This document shows positions 22,439-32,213 of a DNA stretch of 35,613 nt, piece after piece (positions within the stretch are counted from its first letter, which is position 1; the number at the start of each line of letters is the position of its first letter). The translations under genes were made by a program, and so were the position numbers. The stretch is from an uncultured Polaribacter sp. GTDB lineage: Bacteria; Bacteroidota; Bacteroidia; Flavobacteriales; Flavobacteriaceae. The stretch is from assembly GCA_937936695.1 (NCBI GenBank), contig CALHCK010000129.1, forward strand, positions 1 to 35,613, given 5' to 3'. The notes under the pieces were generated by a model. The model was not told where the DNA came from. It made no database searches and worked only from the letters and a program-made list of their open reading frames with translations.

Positions 22439-25400
22439 TTGGCAACGAAAAACACTACTGAAAGAATCAATTTCGCAACTTCTCAAATGATAAAAGAATA
22501 TCCAGATTTTTTGGATATTCAGGTAAAATCTTTTCAAGATTTTTTTCAACTTCAAACTAAAGCAGAAGAAAGAGGTGAAGAGGGTTTGTATAAAACCTTC
22601 ATGGATAACTTTCCTATTACTGATACAAGAAATCAATTTGTATTAGAATTTTTAGACTACTTTGTAGATCCTCCAAGATATTCTATTCAAGAATGTATAG
22701 AAAGAGGTCTAACACATAGTGTTCCTTTAAAAGCGCGTCTTAAATTATATTGTACAGACCCAGAACACGAAGATTTCGAAACTATTGTACAAGATGTATA
22801 TCTTGGTACAATTCCTTATATGACAAACTCTGGTACCTTTGTAATAAATGGTGCAGAACGTGTGGTAGTATCTCAATTACACAGATCACCAGGTGTATTT
22901 TTTGGACAGTCTTTCCACGCAAACGGTACAAAATTATATTCTGCTAGGGTAATTCCTTTTAAAGGTTCTTGGATAGAATTTGCTACCGATATCAATCAAG
23001 TAATGTATGCTTATATTGATAGAAAGAAAAAATTACCAGTAACAACATTATTCAGAGCCATTGGTTTTGAAAGAGATAAAGATATTTTAGAGATTTTTGA
23101 TCTTGCAGAAGAAGTAAAAGTATCTAAAGCTGGATTAAAAAAAGTATTAGGAAGAAAATTAGCGGCTAGAGTTTTAAAAACATGGCACGAAGATTTTGTA
23201 GATGAAGATACTGGAGAAGTAGTATCTATTGAGCGTAATGAGATTATTTTTGATCGTGATACTATTTTAGATAAAGAACATATTGATGAGATAATAGAAG
23301 CAGGAGCTAAAACCATTTTACTTCATAAAGAAGATAATGATATGGCCGATTATGCTATTATCCATAACACATTACAAAAAGATCCTACAAACTCAGAGAA
23401 AGAAGCTGTAGAGCATATTTATAGACAATTACGTAATGCAGAACCGCCAGATGAAGAGACTGCACGTGGTATTATAGATAAATTATTTTTCTCTGAACAA
23501 AGATATAATTTAGGTGAAGTTGGTCGTTTTAGAATGAACACAAAACTGCAGTTAAATGAACCTATAGATCAGAAAGTATTAACTAAGTTAGATATAATAA
23601 CAATTATTAAATATTTAATTGAGTTAATAAATTCTAAAGCAGAAGTAGATGATATTGATCACTTATCTAACAGACGTGTAAGAACTGTTGGAGAACAGTT
23701 AGCAGGTCAGTTTGGTGTTGGTTTAGCTCGTATGGCTAGAACTATTCGTGAACGTATGAATGTACGTGATAACGAAGTTTTTACACCTATAGATTTGATC
23801 AATGCAAAAACATTATCTTCTGTAATTAATTCTTTCTTTGGTACTAACCAATTATCTCAGTTTATGGATCAAACAAATCCATTAGCAGAGATTACACACA
23901 AACGTAGATTATCTGCATTAGGTCCAGGTGGTTTATCAAGAGAAAGAGCAGGTTTTGAGGTGCGAGATGTACACTATACACATTATGGTCGTCTTTGTCC
24001 TATTGAAACACCAGAGGGGCCAAATATTGGTTTGATTTCTTCTTTATCTGTATTTGCGAAAGTTAACAACTTAGGTTTTATTGAAACGCCATATAGAAAA
24101 GTAGATAATGGTATTGTTGCAAACGAGGAGCCAGCTTATTTAAGTGCTGAAGAAGAGGAAGGTATGAAAATTGCCCAATCTAATTTAGAATTAAACGAAG
24201 ACGGTAGTTTTGTTTTAGATAGAGTTATTGCTCGTGAAGAGGGGGATTTCCCTGTAGTAACGCCAAGTGACATTGATTACATGGATGTTGCTCCAAATCA
24301 AATTGCATCAATATCAGCATCATTAATTCCGTTCTTAGAACATGATGATGCCAACCGTGCATTGATGGGATCTAACATGATGCGTCAGGCAGTACCTTTA
24401 TTAAGACCAGAATCTCCAATTGTTGGAACTGGTTTAGAACGTAGAGTTGCAAAAGACTCTCGTATATTAATAAACTCTGAAGGAGCAGGTGTAGTTGAGT
24501 ATGTAGATGCTAACAAAATTACAATTAAGTACGATAGAACTGAAGAAGAAAAAATGGTAAGTTTTGATTCTGATGAAGTATCTTATAACTTAATTAAATT
24601 TAGAAAAACAAACCAAGGTACTTCTATTAACTTAAAACCTATTGTAGAAAAAGGAGATAGAGTAGAAGAAGGACAGGTTTTATGTGAAGGTTATGCTACA
24701 CAAAAAGGAGAATTAGCTTTAGGACGTAACATGAAAGTTGCCTTTATGCCTTGGAAAGGGTATAACTTTGAGGATGCGATTGTGATTTCTGAAAAAGTTG
24801 TTCGTGAAGATATATTTACATCTATTCATATTGATGAGTATTCTTTAGATGTTAGAGATACAAAATTAGGAACTGAAGAGTTAACTAATGACATACCTAA
24901 CGTATCTGAAGAAGCTACTAGAGATTTAGATGAAAACGGAATGATCCGTATTGGTGCAGAAGTGAATCCTGGTGATATTTTAATTGGTAAAATTACACCT
25001 AAAGGAGAATCTGATCCTACACCAGAAGAAAAATTATTACGTGCTATTTTTGGTGATAAAGCAGGAGATGTAAAAGACGCATCTTTAAAAGCATCGCCAT
25101 CTTTAAGAGGGGTAGTAATTGATAAAAAATTATTTAAAAGAGCTTTAAAAGATAAAAACAAAAGATTAAGAGATAAAGAAGCAGTTGCTACTTTAGAAGC
25201 TTCTTTTGTTTCTAAATTTGAAGATTTAAAAGATCAGTTAATAGATAAGTTATTTACTTTAATTAGTGGAAAAACTTCTCAAGGAGTATTTAATGATTTA
25301 GGTGAAGAAGTTTTACCAAAAGGTAAGAAATATACACTTAAAATGTTAAACTCTGTAGATGATTATGTTCACTTAACAGGATCTTGGACTACTGATAAAG

Positions 25401-26248
25401 AACTTAATGATATGGTTGGTGAATTAGTTCACAACTATAAAATTAAAGTAAACGATTTACAAGGTTCTTTACGTCGTCAAAAGTTTACAATTTCTGTGGG
25501 TGATGAGTTACCAGCAGGAATCTTAAAACTAGCTAAAATTTATATCGCTAAAAAACGTAAGTTAAAAGTAGGTGATAAAATGGCTGGACGTCACGGAAAT
25601 AAAGGTATTGTTGCTCGTATTGTAAGAGCAGAAGATATGCCTTTCTTAGAAGACGGAACACCTGTAGATATTGTTTTAAATCCATTAGGGGTACCTTCTC
25701 GTATGAATATTGGTCAGATTTATGAAACTGTTCTTGGTTGGGCAGGTCAAAAATTAGATAGAAAGTATGCAACACCAATTTTTGATGGAGCGTCTTTAGA
25801 TCAAATCAATAAATTTACAGATGAAGCTGGAGTACCAAGATTTGGACATACCTATTTATTTGACGGAGGTACAGGAAAAAGATTTGATCAGCCTGCAACA
25901 GTTGGGGTAATTTATATGATTAAGTTAGGACACATGATTGAAGATAAAATGCACGCGCGTTCTATAGGTCCTTATTCATTAATTACACAACAACCATTAG
26001 GAGGTAAAGCTCAATTTGGAGGTCAGCGTTTTGGAGAGATGGAAGTTTGGGCATTAGAGGCATATGGTGCATCTAGTATCTTAAGAGAAATCTTAACTGT
26101 AAAATCTGATGATGTAATGGGTAGAGCTAAAACATACGAAAGTATTGTTAAAGGTGAAACTATGCCAGAACCAGGTTTACCAGAATCGTTTAACGTATTA
26201 ATGCACGAACTTAAAGGTTTAGGTTTAGACGTTAGATTAGAAGAATAA
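22439..26248 (+). CDS. rpoB: RNA polymerase subunit beta
   Basis: A 1269-residue beta subunit. The rifampicin region FGTNQLSQFMDQTNPLAEI lies near residue 467, followed by HKRRLSALGPGGLSRERAG and PIETPEGPNIGLI; the C-terminal clamp part has GGQRFGEMEVWALEAYGA. The start is the TTG at 22439 (then GCA ACG AAA). No ATG lies between the upstream in-frame stop at 22418 and residue 17, and the N-terminus ERINFATSQ fits the flavobacterial pattern, so a non-ATG start is well supported. It is 146 bases from rplL and 79 bases from rpoC, with hairpins in both spacers. Confidence 0.98.
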   Translation: MATKNTTERINFATSQMIKEYPDFLDIQVKSFQDFFQLQTKAEERGEEGLYKTFMDNFPITDTRNQFVLEFLDYFVDPPRYSIQECIERGLTHSVPLKARLKLYCTDPEHEDFETIVQDVYLGTIPYMTNSGTFVINGAERVVVSQLHRSPGVFFGQSFHANGTKLYSARVIPFKGSWIEFATDINQVMYAYIDRKKKLPVTTLFRAIGFERDKDILEIFDLAEEVKVSKAGLKKVLGRKLAARVLKTWHEDFVDEDTGEVVSIERNEIIFDRDTILDKEHIDEIIEAGAKTILLHKEDNDMADYAIIHNTLQKDPTNSEKEAVEHIYRQLRNAEPPDEETARGIIDKLFFSEQRYNLGEVGRFRMNTKLQLNEPIDQKVLTKLDIITIIKYLIELINSKAEVDDIDHLSNRRVRTVGEQLAGQFGVGLARMARTIRERMNVRDNEVFTPIDLINAKTLSSVINSFFGTNQLSQFMDQTNPLAEITHKRRLSALGPGGLSRERAGFEVRDVHYTHYGRLCPIETPEGPNIGLISSLSVFAKVNNLGFIETPYRKVDNGIVANEEPAYLSAEEEEGMKIAQSNLELNEDGSFVLDRVIAREEGDFPVVTPSDIDYMDVAPNQIASISASLIPFLEHDDANRALMGSNMMRQAVPLLRPESPIVGTGLERRVAKDSRILINSEGAGVVEYVDANKITIKYDRTEEEKMVSFDSDEVSYNLIKFRKTNQGTSINLKPIVEKGDRVEEGQVLCEGYATQKGELALGRNMKVAFMPWKGYNFEDAIVISEKVVREDIFTSIHIDEYSLDVRDTKLGTEELTNDIPNVSEEATRDLDENGMIRIGAEVNPGDILIGKITPKGESDPTPEEKLLRAIFGDKAGDVKDASLKASPSLRGVVIDKKLFKRALKDKNKRLRDKEAVATLEASFVSKFEDLKDQLIDKLFTLISGKTSQGVFNDLGEEVLPKGKKYTLKMLNSVDDYVHLTGSWTTDKELNDMVGELVHNYKIKVNDLQGSLRRQKFTISVGDELPAGILKLAKIYIAKKRKLKVGDKMAGRHGNKGIVARIVRAEDMPFLEDGTPVDIVLNPLGVPSRMNIGQIYETVLGWAGQKLDRKYATPIFDGASLDQINKFTDEAGVPRFGHTYLFDGGTGKRFDQPATVGVIYMIKLGHMIEDKMHARSIGPYSLITQQPLGGKAQFGGQRFGEMEVWALEAYGASSILREILTVKSDDVMGRAKTYESIVKGETMPEPGLPESFNVLMHELKGLGLDVRLEE

Positions 26249-26262
26249 ATTTTTTCAGTAAC

Positions 26263-26296
26263 CAGTTTTCAATAACAGTAATGTTATTGAAAACTG
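26263..26296 (+). repeat. 15-bp perfect hairpin between rpoB and rpoC
   Basis: Arms 26263-26277 and 26282-26296 are perfect complements around a GTAA loop. No T run follows, so it is unlikely to terminate on the plus strand. The direct repeat AACTGAATACT (26292-26302 and 26306-26316) overlaps the second arm. The layout resembles short intergenic repeats seen in flavobacterial genomes and could mark an mRNA processing or stabilising site. Confidence 0.6.
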
Positions 26297-26327
26297 AATA
26301 CTGCCAACTGAATACTTATTAAAAGAC

Positions 26328-29300
26328 ATGGCAAGAAAACAAGAAAAGTACACTGTAAAAAAGTTTAATAAAATATCTATTGGTTTATCATCACCAGAGT
26401 CTATTTTAGAAATTTCTAAAGGTGAAGTTTTAAAACCAGAAACTATAAATTACCGTACACATAAACCAGAAAGAGATGGTTTATTTTGTGAGCGTATCTT
26501 TGGTCCTGTAAAGGATTATGAGTGTGCTTGTGGAAAGTACAAAAGAATACGCTACAAAGGTATCGTTTGTGATAGATGTGGGGTAGAAGTTACAGAAAAG
26601 AAAGTACGTAGAGATAGAGTAGGACACATTAATTTAGTAGTTCCTGTAGCTCATATATGGTACTTTAGATCATTACCTAACAAAATGGGATACCTTTTAG
26701 GTTTACCATCTAAAAAGTTAGATATGATTATTTACTACGAAAGATACGTAGTAATTCAGCCAGGTATTGCAAAAAATGCAGAAGGAGAGCCATTACAAAA
26801 AATGGATTTCTTAAGTGAAGAAGAATATTTGGATATTGCTGATGAGTTGCCACAAGACAATCAGTACTTAGAAGATTCTGACCCAAACAAGTTTATTGCT
26901 AAAATGGGTGCTGAGTGTTTAATAGATTTATTAGCTCGTATAGATTTAGATGAGTTATCTTTTCAATTAAGACACAAAGCAAATACAGAAACATCTAAAC
27001 AACGTAAAACAGAAGCGTTAAAGCGTTTAAATGTTGTAGAAGCGTTTAGAGATTCTCAAAAAAATAGAGAGAATAATCCAGAGTGGATGATAATGAAGGC
27101 AATTCCGGTTATTCCACCAGAATTACGTCCTTTAGTACCATTAGATGGAGGTCGTTTTGCTACTTCAGATTTAAATGATTTATATAGAAGAGTTATTATT
27201 AGAAACAATCGTTTAAAAAGATTAGTTGAAATAAAAGCTCCTGAAGTAATTTTACGTAATGAAAAACGTATGTTACAAGAATCTGTAGATTCTTTATTTG
27301 ATAACACACGTAAATCATCTGCTGTAAAAACAGAATCTAACAGACCATTAAAATCTTTATCAGATTCATTAAAAGGTAAACAAGGTCGTTTCCGTCAAAA
27401 CTTACTTGGTAAGCGTGTTGATTATTCTGCACGTTCTGTAATTGTTGTTGGACCTGAAATGAAATTATCTGAATGTGGATTGCCAAAAGATATGGCAGCA
27501 GAATTATACAAACCTTTTGTTATTAGAAAATTAATAGAAAGAGGTATTGTAAAAACTGTAAAATCTGCAAAGAAAATTATAGATAGAAAAGAACCAGTAG
27601 TTTGGGATATATTAGAAAATGTAATTAAAGGACATCCTGTATTATTAAACAGAGCCCCTACGCTACACAGACTAGGTATTCAGGCTTTTCAACCTAAATT
27701 AATAGAAGGTAAAGCAATACAACTACACCCATTATCTTGTTCTGCATTTAATGCGGATTTTGATGGAGATCAAATGGCGGTTCACTTACCATTAGGACCA
27801 GAAGCTATTTTAGAAGCACAGTTATTAATGTTAGCTTCTCATAATATTTTAAACCCTGCTAATGGTGCACCAGTAACTGTACCTTCTCAGGATATGGTAC
27901 TTGGTTTATACTATATGACTAAAGAAAGAATTTCTACTCCAGAGGTAAAAATCAAAGGAGAAGGATTAACTTTCTATTCGCCAGAAGAAGTTACTATTGC
28001 TTTTAACGAAGAACAAGTAGACTTAAATGCTGGTATTAAAGTAAGAACTCAAGACGTTGATGAAAACGGTGAGCAAGTAACTAGAATTATAAAAACTACT
28101 GTAGGTAGAGTTTTATTTAACGAGGTTGTACCTGCTAAAGCTGGTTATATTAACGAAGTATTGACTAAGAAAAACTTAAGAGGAATTATTGGTGGTATTT
28201 TAAAAGCTACAGATATTCCTACAACAGGGGCATTCTTAGATCAAATAAAAAACATGGGGTATAAGTTTGCCTTCCAAGGTGGACTATCTTTCTCTTTAGG
28301 TGATATTATTATACCTAAAGAAAAGCAATCTATGATTGATGCCGCTAATAAAGAAGTAGATGTTATTGTAGGAAACTATAACATGGGTATGTTAACGCAG
28401 AAAGAGCGTTACAATCAGGTAATTGATATTTGGGGTAGAACCAATAACGATTTAACTGAGTTATCTATGAAACGTTTACGTGAAGATCAACAAGGTTTTA
28501 ACTCGGTATACATGATGCTTGATTCTGGAGCGAGGGGTTCTAAAGAACAGATCCGTCAGTTAACAGGTATGCGTGGATTAATGGCAAAACCTAAAAAATC
28601 TACCGCAGGTGGTGGAGAGATTATTGAAAACCCGATTCTTTCTAACTTTAAAGAAGGATTATCAATTTTAGAATACTTTATCTCTACTCACGGTGCGCGT
28701 AAAGGACTTGCAGATACGGCATTAAAAACTGCCGATGCTGGTTACTTAACTCGTAGATTAGTTGATGTTTCTCAGGATGTAATTATTAATGAAGAAGATT
28801 GTGGTACGTTAAGAGGGTTAGAAGTAAGTCCTTTAAAGAAAAATGATGAGATTGTAGAATCTTTATCAGATAGGATTGAAGGTCGTATTTCTTTACAAGA
28901 TGTATATCACCCATTAACAGAAGAACTTATTTTAGAAGCGAATCAACCAATAACTTCTCAATTAGCATTAGCTGTAGAAAAATCTGGTATAGATGCTTTA
29001 GAAGTAAGATCTCCATTAACATGTGAATCTACAAGAGGTATTTGTGCTAAATGTTACGGTCAAAGTTTATCAACTTTAAACAAAGTACAAATTGGTGAGG
29101 CAGTAGGAGTAATTGCAGCGCAATCTATTGGAGAACCAGGTACACAGTTAACATTACGTACTTTCCACGTTGGAGGGGTAGCTGGTAACATTTCTGAAGA
29201 AAACAAATTAATAGCTAAGTTTGATGGTAACGTAACTATTGATGATTTACGTACAGTAGTAGGTAAAGATAGCGATGGGAATGATATTGATATTGTAATT

Positions 29301-30602
29301 TCTAGAACAGCAGAAATAAAAATTATAGATGCTAAAACAGGAATAACGCAGAGTACAAATATTTTACCTTACGGTTCTATTATTTTTGATAAAGAAAGAA
29401 AGACGATTAAAAAAGGTGACGCAATTGTACAGTGGGATCCATTTAACGGGGTAATTGTATCTGAGTTTGGTGGAAAAGTTAAGTTTGATAATTTAGAGCA
29501 GGGTATTAACTATTCTGTAGAAATAGATGAGCAAACTGGTTTCCAAGAGAAAGTAATGACTGACTCTAAGAACAAAAAGATTATTGCTTCTTTAATTATT
29601 GAAGATAATGATGGTAATGTATTACGTTCTTACAGTTTACCAGTAGGTGCACACTTAATGGTAGATGATGGAGATACTGTACAACCAGGTCATACTTTAG
29701 TAAAAATACCAAGAAAATCTGGTAAAGCAGGAGATATTACTGGAGGTTTACCTCGTGTAACAGAATTATTTGAAGCACGTAATCCATCTAATCCATCTGT
29801 AGTTTCAGAAATTGATGGTGTGGTATCTTTCGGAAAAATAAAGCGTGGTAATAGAGAAATTATTGTTGAATCTAAAACTGGAGATGTAAGTAAATACTTA
29901 GTAAAACTTTCTAACCAAATATTAGTTCAGGAAAATGACTTTATTAAAGCTGGTATGCCTTTATCTGATGGAGCAACAACTCCTTCTGATATCTTAAGAA
30001 TTAAAGGGCCTTCAGCTGTTCAAGAATACTTAGTAAACGAGATTCAAGAAGTATACCGTTTACAAGGGGTAAAAATTAACGACAAGCATTTTGAAGTAGT
30101 AGTACGTCAAATGATGCGTAAAGTTAAAATTATTGATTCTGGAGATACTCTTTTCTTAGAAAATCAGTTAATACATAAAACTGACTTTATTCAAGAAAAT
30201 GATGCTATTTATGGAATGAAAGTTGTTGAAAATTCTGGTGATTCTGAAAACCTTAAAGAAGGGCAAATTATTACAGCTCGTCAATTAAGAGATGAAAATT
30301 CTTTATTAAGAAGAAATGATCAAAACTTAGTTGAAGCAAGAGATGCTAGACCTGCAACAGCAGAACAAGTATTACAAGGTATTACAAGAGCTTCTTTACA
30401 AACAAAATCATTTATATCTGCGGCTTCTTTCCAAGAGACCACTAAAGTATTAAATGAGGCTGCTGTAAACGGTAAAATTGATAAATTAGAAGGATTGAAA
30501 GAAAATGTAATTGTAGGTAAGAAAATTCCTGCAGGTACTGGTATGAGATCTTACGACAATGTAATTGTTGGACCTAAAGATGAGATAGAAGGTAGTTTCT
30601 AA
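26328..30602 (+). CDS. rpoC: RNA polymerase subunit beta'
   Basis: A 1424-residue beta' subunit. The N-terminal zinc ribbon uses C66, C68, C81 and C84; the active-site magnesium loop NADFDGDQMAVH lies near residue 475. The second zinc site includes DCGTLRG (about 825) and CESTRGICAKCYG from 899. The trigger-loop and jaw region covers AAQSIGEPGTQLTLRTFHVG. The leader is A-rich without an SD. A strong terminator follows the stop by about 30 bases. Confidence 0.99.
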   Translation: MARKQEKYTVKKFNKISIGLSSPESILEISKGEVLKPETINYRTHKPERDGLFCERIFGPVKDYECACGKYKRIRYKGIVCDRCGVEVTEKKVRRDRVGHINLVVPVAHIWYFRSLPNKMGYLLGLPSKKLDMIIYYERYVVIQPGIAKNAEGEPLQKMDFLSEEEYLDIADELPQDNQYLEDSDPNKFIAKMGAECLIDLLARIDLDELSFQLRHKANTETSKQRKTEALKRLNVVEAFRDSQKNRENNPEWMIMKAIPVIPPELRPLVPLDGGRFATSDLNDLYRRVIIRNNRLKRLVEIKAPEVILRNEKRMLQESVDSLFDNTRKSSAVKTESNRPLKSLSDSLKGKQGRFRQNLLGKRVDYSARSVIVVGPEMKLSECGLPKDMAAELYKPFVIRKLIERGIVKTVKSAKKIIDRKEPVVWDILENVIKGHPVLLNRAPTLHRLGIQAFQPKLIEGKAIQLHPLSCSAFNADFDGDQMAVHLPLGPEAILEAQLLMLASHNILNPANGAPVTVPSQDMVLGLYYMTKERISTPEVKIKGEGLTFYSPEEVTIAFNEEQVDLNAGIKVRTQDVDENGEQVTRIIKTTVGRVLFNEVVPAKAGYINEVLTKKNLRGIIGGILKATDIPTTGAFLDQIKNMGYKFAFQGGLSFSLGDIIIPKEKQSMIDAANKEVDVIVGNYNMGMLTQKERYNQVIDIWGRTNNDLTELSMKRLREDQQGFNSVYMMLDSGARGSKEQIRQLTGMRGLMAKPKKSTAGGGEIIENPILSNFKEGLSILEYFISTHGARKGLADTALKTADAGYLTRRLVDVSQDVIINEEDCGTLRGLEVSPLKKNDEIVESLSDRIEGRISLQDVYHPLTEELILEANQPITSQLALAVEKSGIDALEVRSPLTCESTRGICAKCYGQSLSTLNKVQIGEAVGVIAAQSIGEPGTQLTLRTFHVGGVAGNISEENKLIAKFDGNVTIDDLRTVVGKDSDGNDIDIVISRTAEIKIIDAKTGITQSTNILPYGSIIFDKERKTIKKGDAIVQWDPFNGVIVSEFGGKVKFDNLEQGINYSVEIDEQTGFQEKVMTDSKNKKIIASLIIEDNDGNVLRSYSLPVGAHLMVDDGDTVQPGHTLVKIPRKSGKAGDITGGLPRVTELFEARNPSNPSVVSEIDGVVSFGKIKRGNREIIVESKTGDVSKYLVKLSNQILVQENDFIKAGMPLSDGATTPSDILRIKGPSAVQEYLVNEIQEVYRLQGVKINDKHFEVVVRQMMRKVKIIDSGDTLFLENQLIHKTDFIQENDAIYGMKVVENSGDSENLKEGQIITARQLRDENSLLRRNDQNLVEARDARPATAEQVLQGITRASLQTKSFISAASFQETTKVLNEAAVNGKIDKLEGLKENVIVGKKIPAGTGMRSYDNVIVGPKDEIEGSF

Positions 30603-30630
30603 TAATAATTTAGTAACTAGTTAACTATAT

Positions 30631-30689
30631 AAGTTGAACTGAATATTGTAATTAATTTACAATAATCAGTTCAACTTTTTTATTTTTTG
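30631..30689 (+). terminator. Strong terminator of the rpoBC operon
   Basis: Long stem of about 20 bp (30631-30642 with 30666-30677, then one mismatch and eight inner pairs) with a TTAAT loop, followed by a T tract up to 30688. It closes the superoperon. Confidence 0.92.
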
Positions 30690-30735
30690 TACTTTTCACA
30701 AAATTAGAATAATCATAAAAATTATTAGATATATT

Positions 30736-31047
30736 ATGGATGATCATAAAAATAAAGAAGGACAAATAGATATAGAATTAAGTCAGGAAATAGCAGAAGG
30801 AACTTATTCTAATTTAGCAGTTATAAACCACTCTATGTCTGAGTTTATAGTAGATTTTATAAACATTATGCCTGGTGTACCAAAGGCTAAAGTAAAATCT
30901 AGAATTATATTAACACCGCAGCATGCAAAAAGATTAGCACAAGCTTTGATAGATAATATTAGAAAGTTTGAACAGCAAAACGGTGAAATTAAAGATTTTG
31001 AGGGACCATCTATTCCTATGAATTTTGGACCTACAGGGCAAGCATAA
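30736..31047 (+). CDS. DUF3467-family protein
   Basis: A 103-residue protein of unknown function. Recognisable DUF3467 features are GQIDIELSQEIAEGTYSNLA, the VDFINIMPGVPKAKVKSRI segment and TPQHAKRLAQAL, ending in PMNFGPTGQA. It is acidic at the N-terminus, soluble, and has no signal or membrane segment. It stands alone between the rpoC terminator and its own terminator. To my knowledge the position just after rpoC recurs in Bacteroidota, which hints at a link with transcription, but no function is established. Confidence 0.85.
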   Translation: MDDHKNKEGQIDIELSQEIAEGTYSNLAVINHSMSEFIVDFINIMPGVPKAKVKSRIILTPQHAKRLAQALIDNIRKFEQQNGEIKDFEGPSIPMNFGPTGQA

Positions 31048-31084
31048 AAAAAATCTCAAACTTATTAGTTTGAGATTTTTTTTA
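31046..31084. terminator. Bidirectional terminator between DUF3467 and aroC
   Basis: A 12-bp core stem (31051-31062 with 31067-31078, loop TATT), extended by an A run on the left (from 31046) and a T run on the right. It serves the plus-strand DUF3467 gene, and aroC, which ends at 31102 on the minus strand. Confidence 0.92.
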
Positions 31085-31101
31085 ATTGTATTAAAAAAGA
31101 A

Positions 31102-32169
31102 TTATATGTTTATATTTCTTGTTTTATTTAATAAGAAAAAATCAGCTAAAACCAAAGCAGTCATAGCTTCTACAATAGGTACTGCTCTAGGAACCACACA
31201 AGGATCATGACGACCCTTACCTATAATTTCAGTAAGTTCGTATTCAGAGTTTATTGTTTGTTGGTTGCTCATAATAGTTGCAACAGGTTTAAAAGCTACT
31301 CTAAAGTAAATATCCATACCGTTACTAATACCACCTTGTATCCCTCCAGAAAGGTTTGATTTTGTAGAACCATCTGCATTAAAAATGTCATTATGTTCAG
31401 AACCTTTCATTTTTGCACCGCAAAAACCACTACCAAACTCAAATCCTTTTACGGCATTTATAGAAAGCATTGCACTACCCAATTGCGCATGTAATTTGTT
31501 AAAAATAGGTTCTCCTAAACCTACAGGTACATTTTTAGCAACACAAGTAATAGTACCACCAATAGTATCTCCGGCTTTTCTAATTTCTTGTATTCTAGTA
31601 ATCATTTTTTCAGCAGAATCTTCATCAGGACAACGTACGATATTGCTTTCTGTTTTAGAAAAATCTAAATCTTGATAAGGCTTTTCCATAAAAATGTCTC
31701 CTACAGAAGATGTAAAAGCATTAATATCTATACTATTAATTAGTTGTTTTGCTAAAGCACCAGCAACTACCCAATTGGCAGTTTCTCTGGCAGAACTTCT
31801 TCCACCACCTCTATAGTCTCTAATACCATATTTTTTATCATATGTATAATCTGCATGAGAAGGTCTGTATACATTAGTATTATGGTTGTAATCTTTACTT
31901 TTTTGATTTGTGTTTTTAATGATAAAACCAATAGATGTACCTGTAGAAACTCCTTCAAAAATACCAGAATTAAATTCTACAGTATCTGGTTCTTTACGCT
32001 GTGTAACAATTTTAGATTGTCCAGGTTTACGTCTATTCAATTCTTCTTGAACCGCTTCAAGATCTATTTTTACACCTGCAGGAAAACCATCAATAACACC
32101 ACCAATAGCGGTTCCGTGAGATTCTCCATATGTAGTTACTCTTAATATATTTCCGAAAGAATTAAACAT
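31102..32169 (-). CDS. aroC: Chorismate synthase
   Basis: FMN-dependent enzyme (355 residues) that converts 5-enolpyruvylshikimate 3-phosphate to chorismate, the last shikimate step. Signature segments are TTYGESHGTAIGGVIDG at the N-terminus, RPSHADYTYDKKYGIRDYRG with GGRSSARETA (about 101-131), and GRHDPCVVPRAVPIVEAM near the C-terminus. It follows the TSUP gene by 44 bases on the same strand and also has its own TATCTTTG element 27 bases upstream of the ATG. Chorismate feeds menaquinone, whose menE lies at the other end of the window, but the two are not linked as an operon. Confidence 0.98.
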   Translation of the reverse strand: MFNSFGNILRVTTYGESHGTAIGGVIDGFPAGVKIDLEAVQEELNRRKPGQSKIVTQRKEPDTVEFNSGIFEGVSTGTSIGFIIKNTNQKSKDYNHNTNVYRPSHADYTYDKKYGIRDYRGGGRSSARETANWVVAGALAKQLINSIDINAFTSSVGDIFMEKPYQDLDFSKTESNIVRCPDEDSAEKMITRIQEIRKAGDTIGGTITCVAKNVPVGLGEPIFNKLHAQLGSAMLSINAVKGFEFGSGFCGAKMKGSEHNDIFNADGSTKSNLSGGIQGGISNGMDIYFRVAFKPVATIMSNQQTINSEYELTEIIGKGRHDPCVVPRAVPIVEAMTALVLADFFLLNKTRNINI

Positions 32170-32195
32170 TGTAAATAAGCTTAAAAATTAAAAGC

Positions 32196-32203
32196 CAAAG
32201 ATA
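32196..32203 (-). promoter_or_regulatory. -7 promoter element (TAnnTTTG) of aroC
   Basis: Minus-strand TATCTTTG lies in the 44-base spacer, 27 bases upstream of the aroC ATG. No clear -33 TTG is seen, so aroC may also be read through from the TSUP gene. Confidence 0.45.
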
Positions 32204-32213
32204 ATTTATTTTG

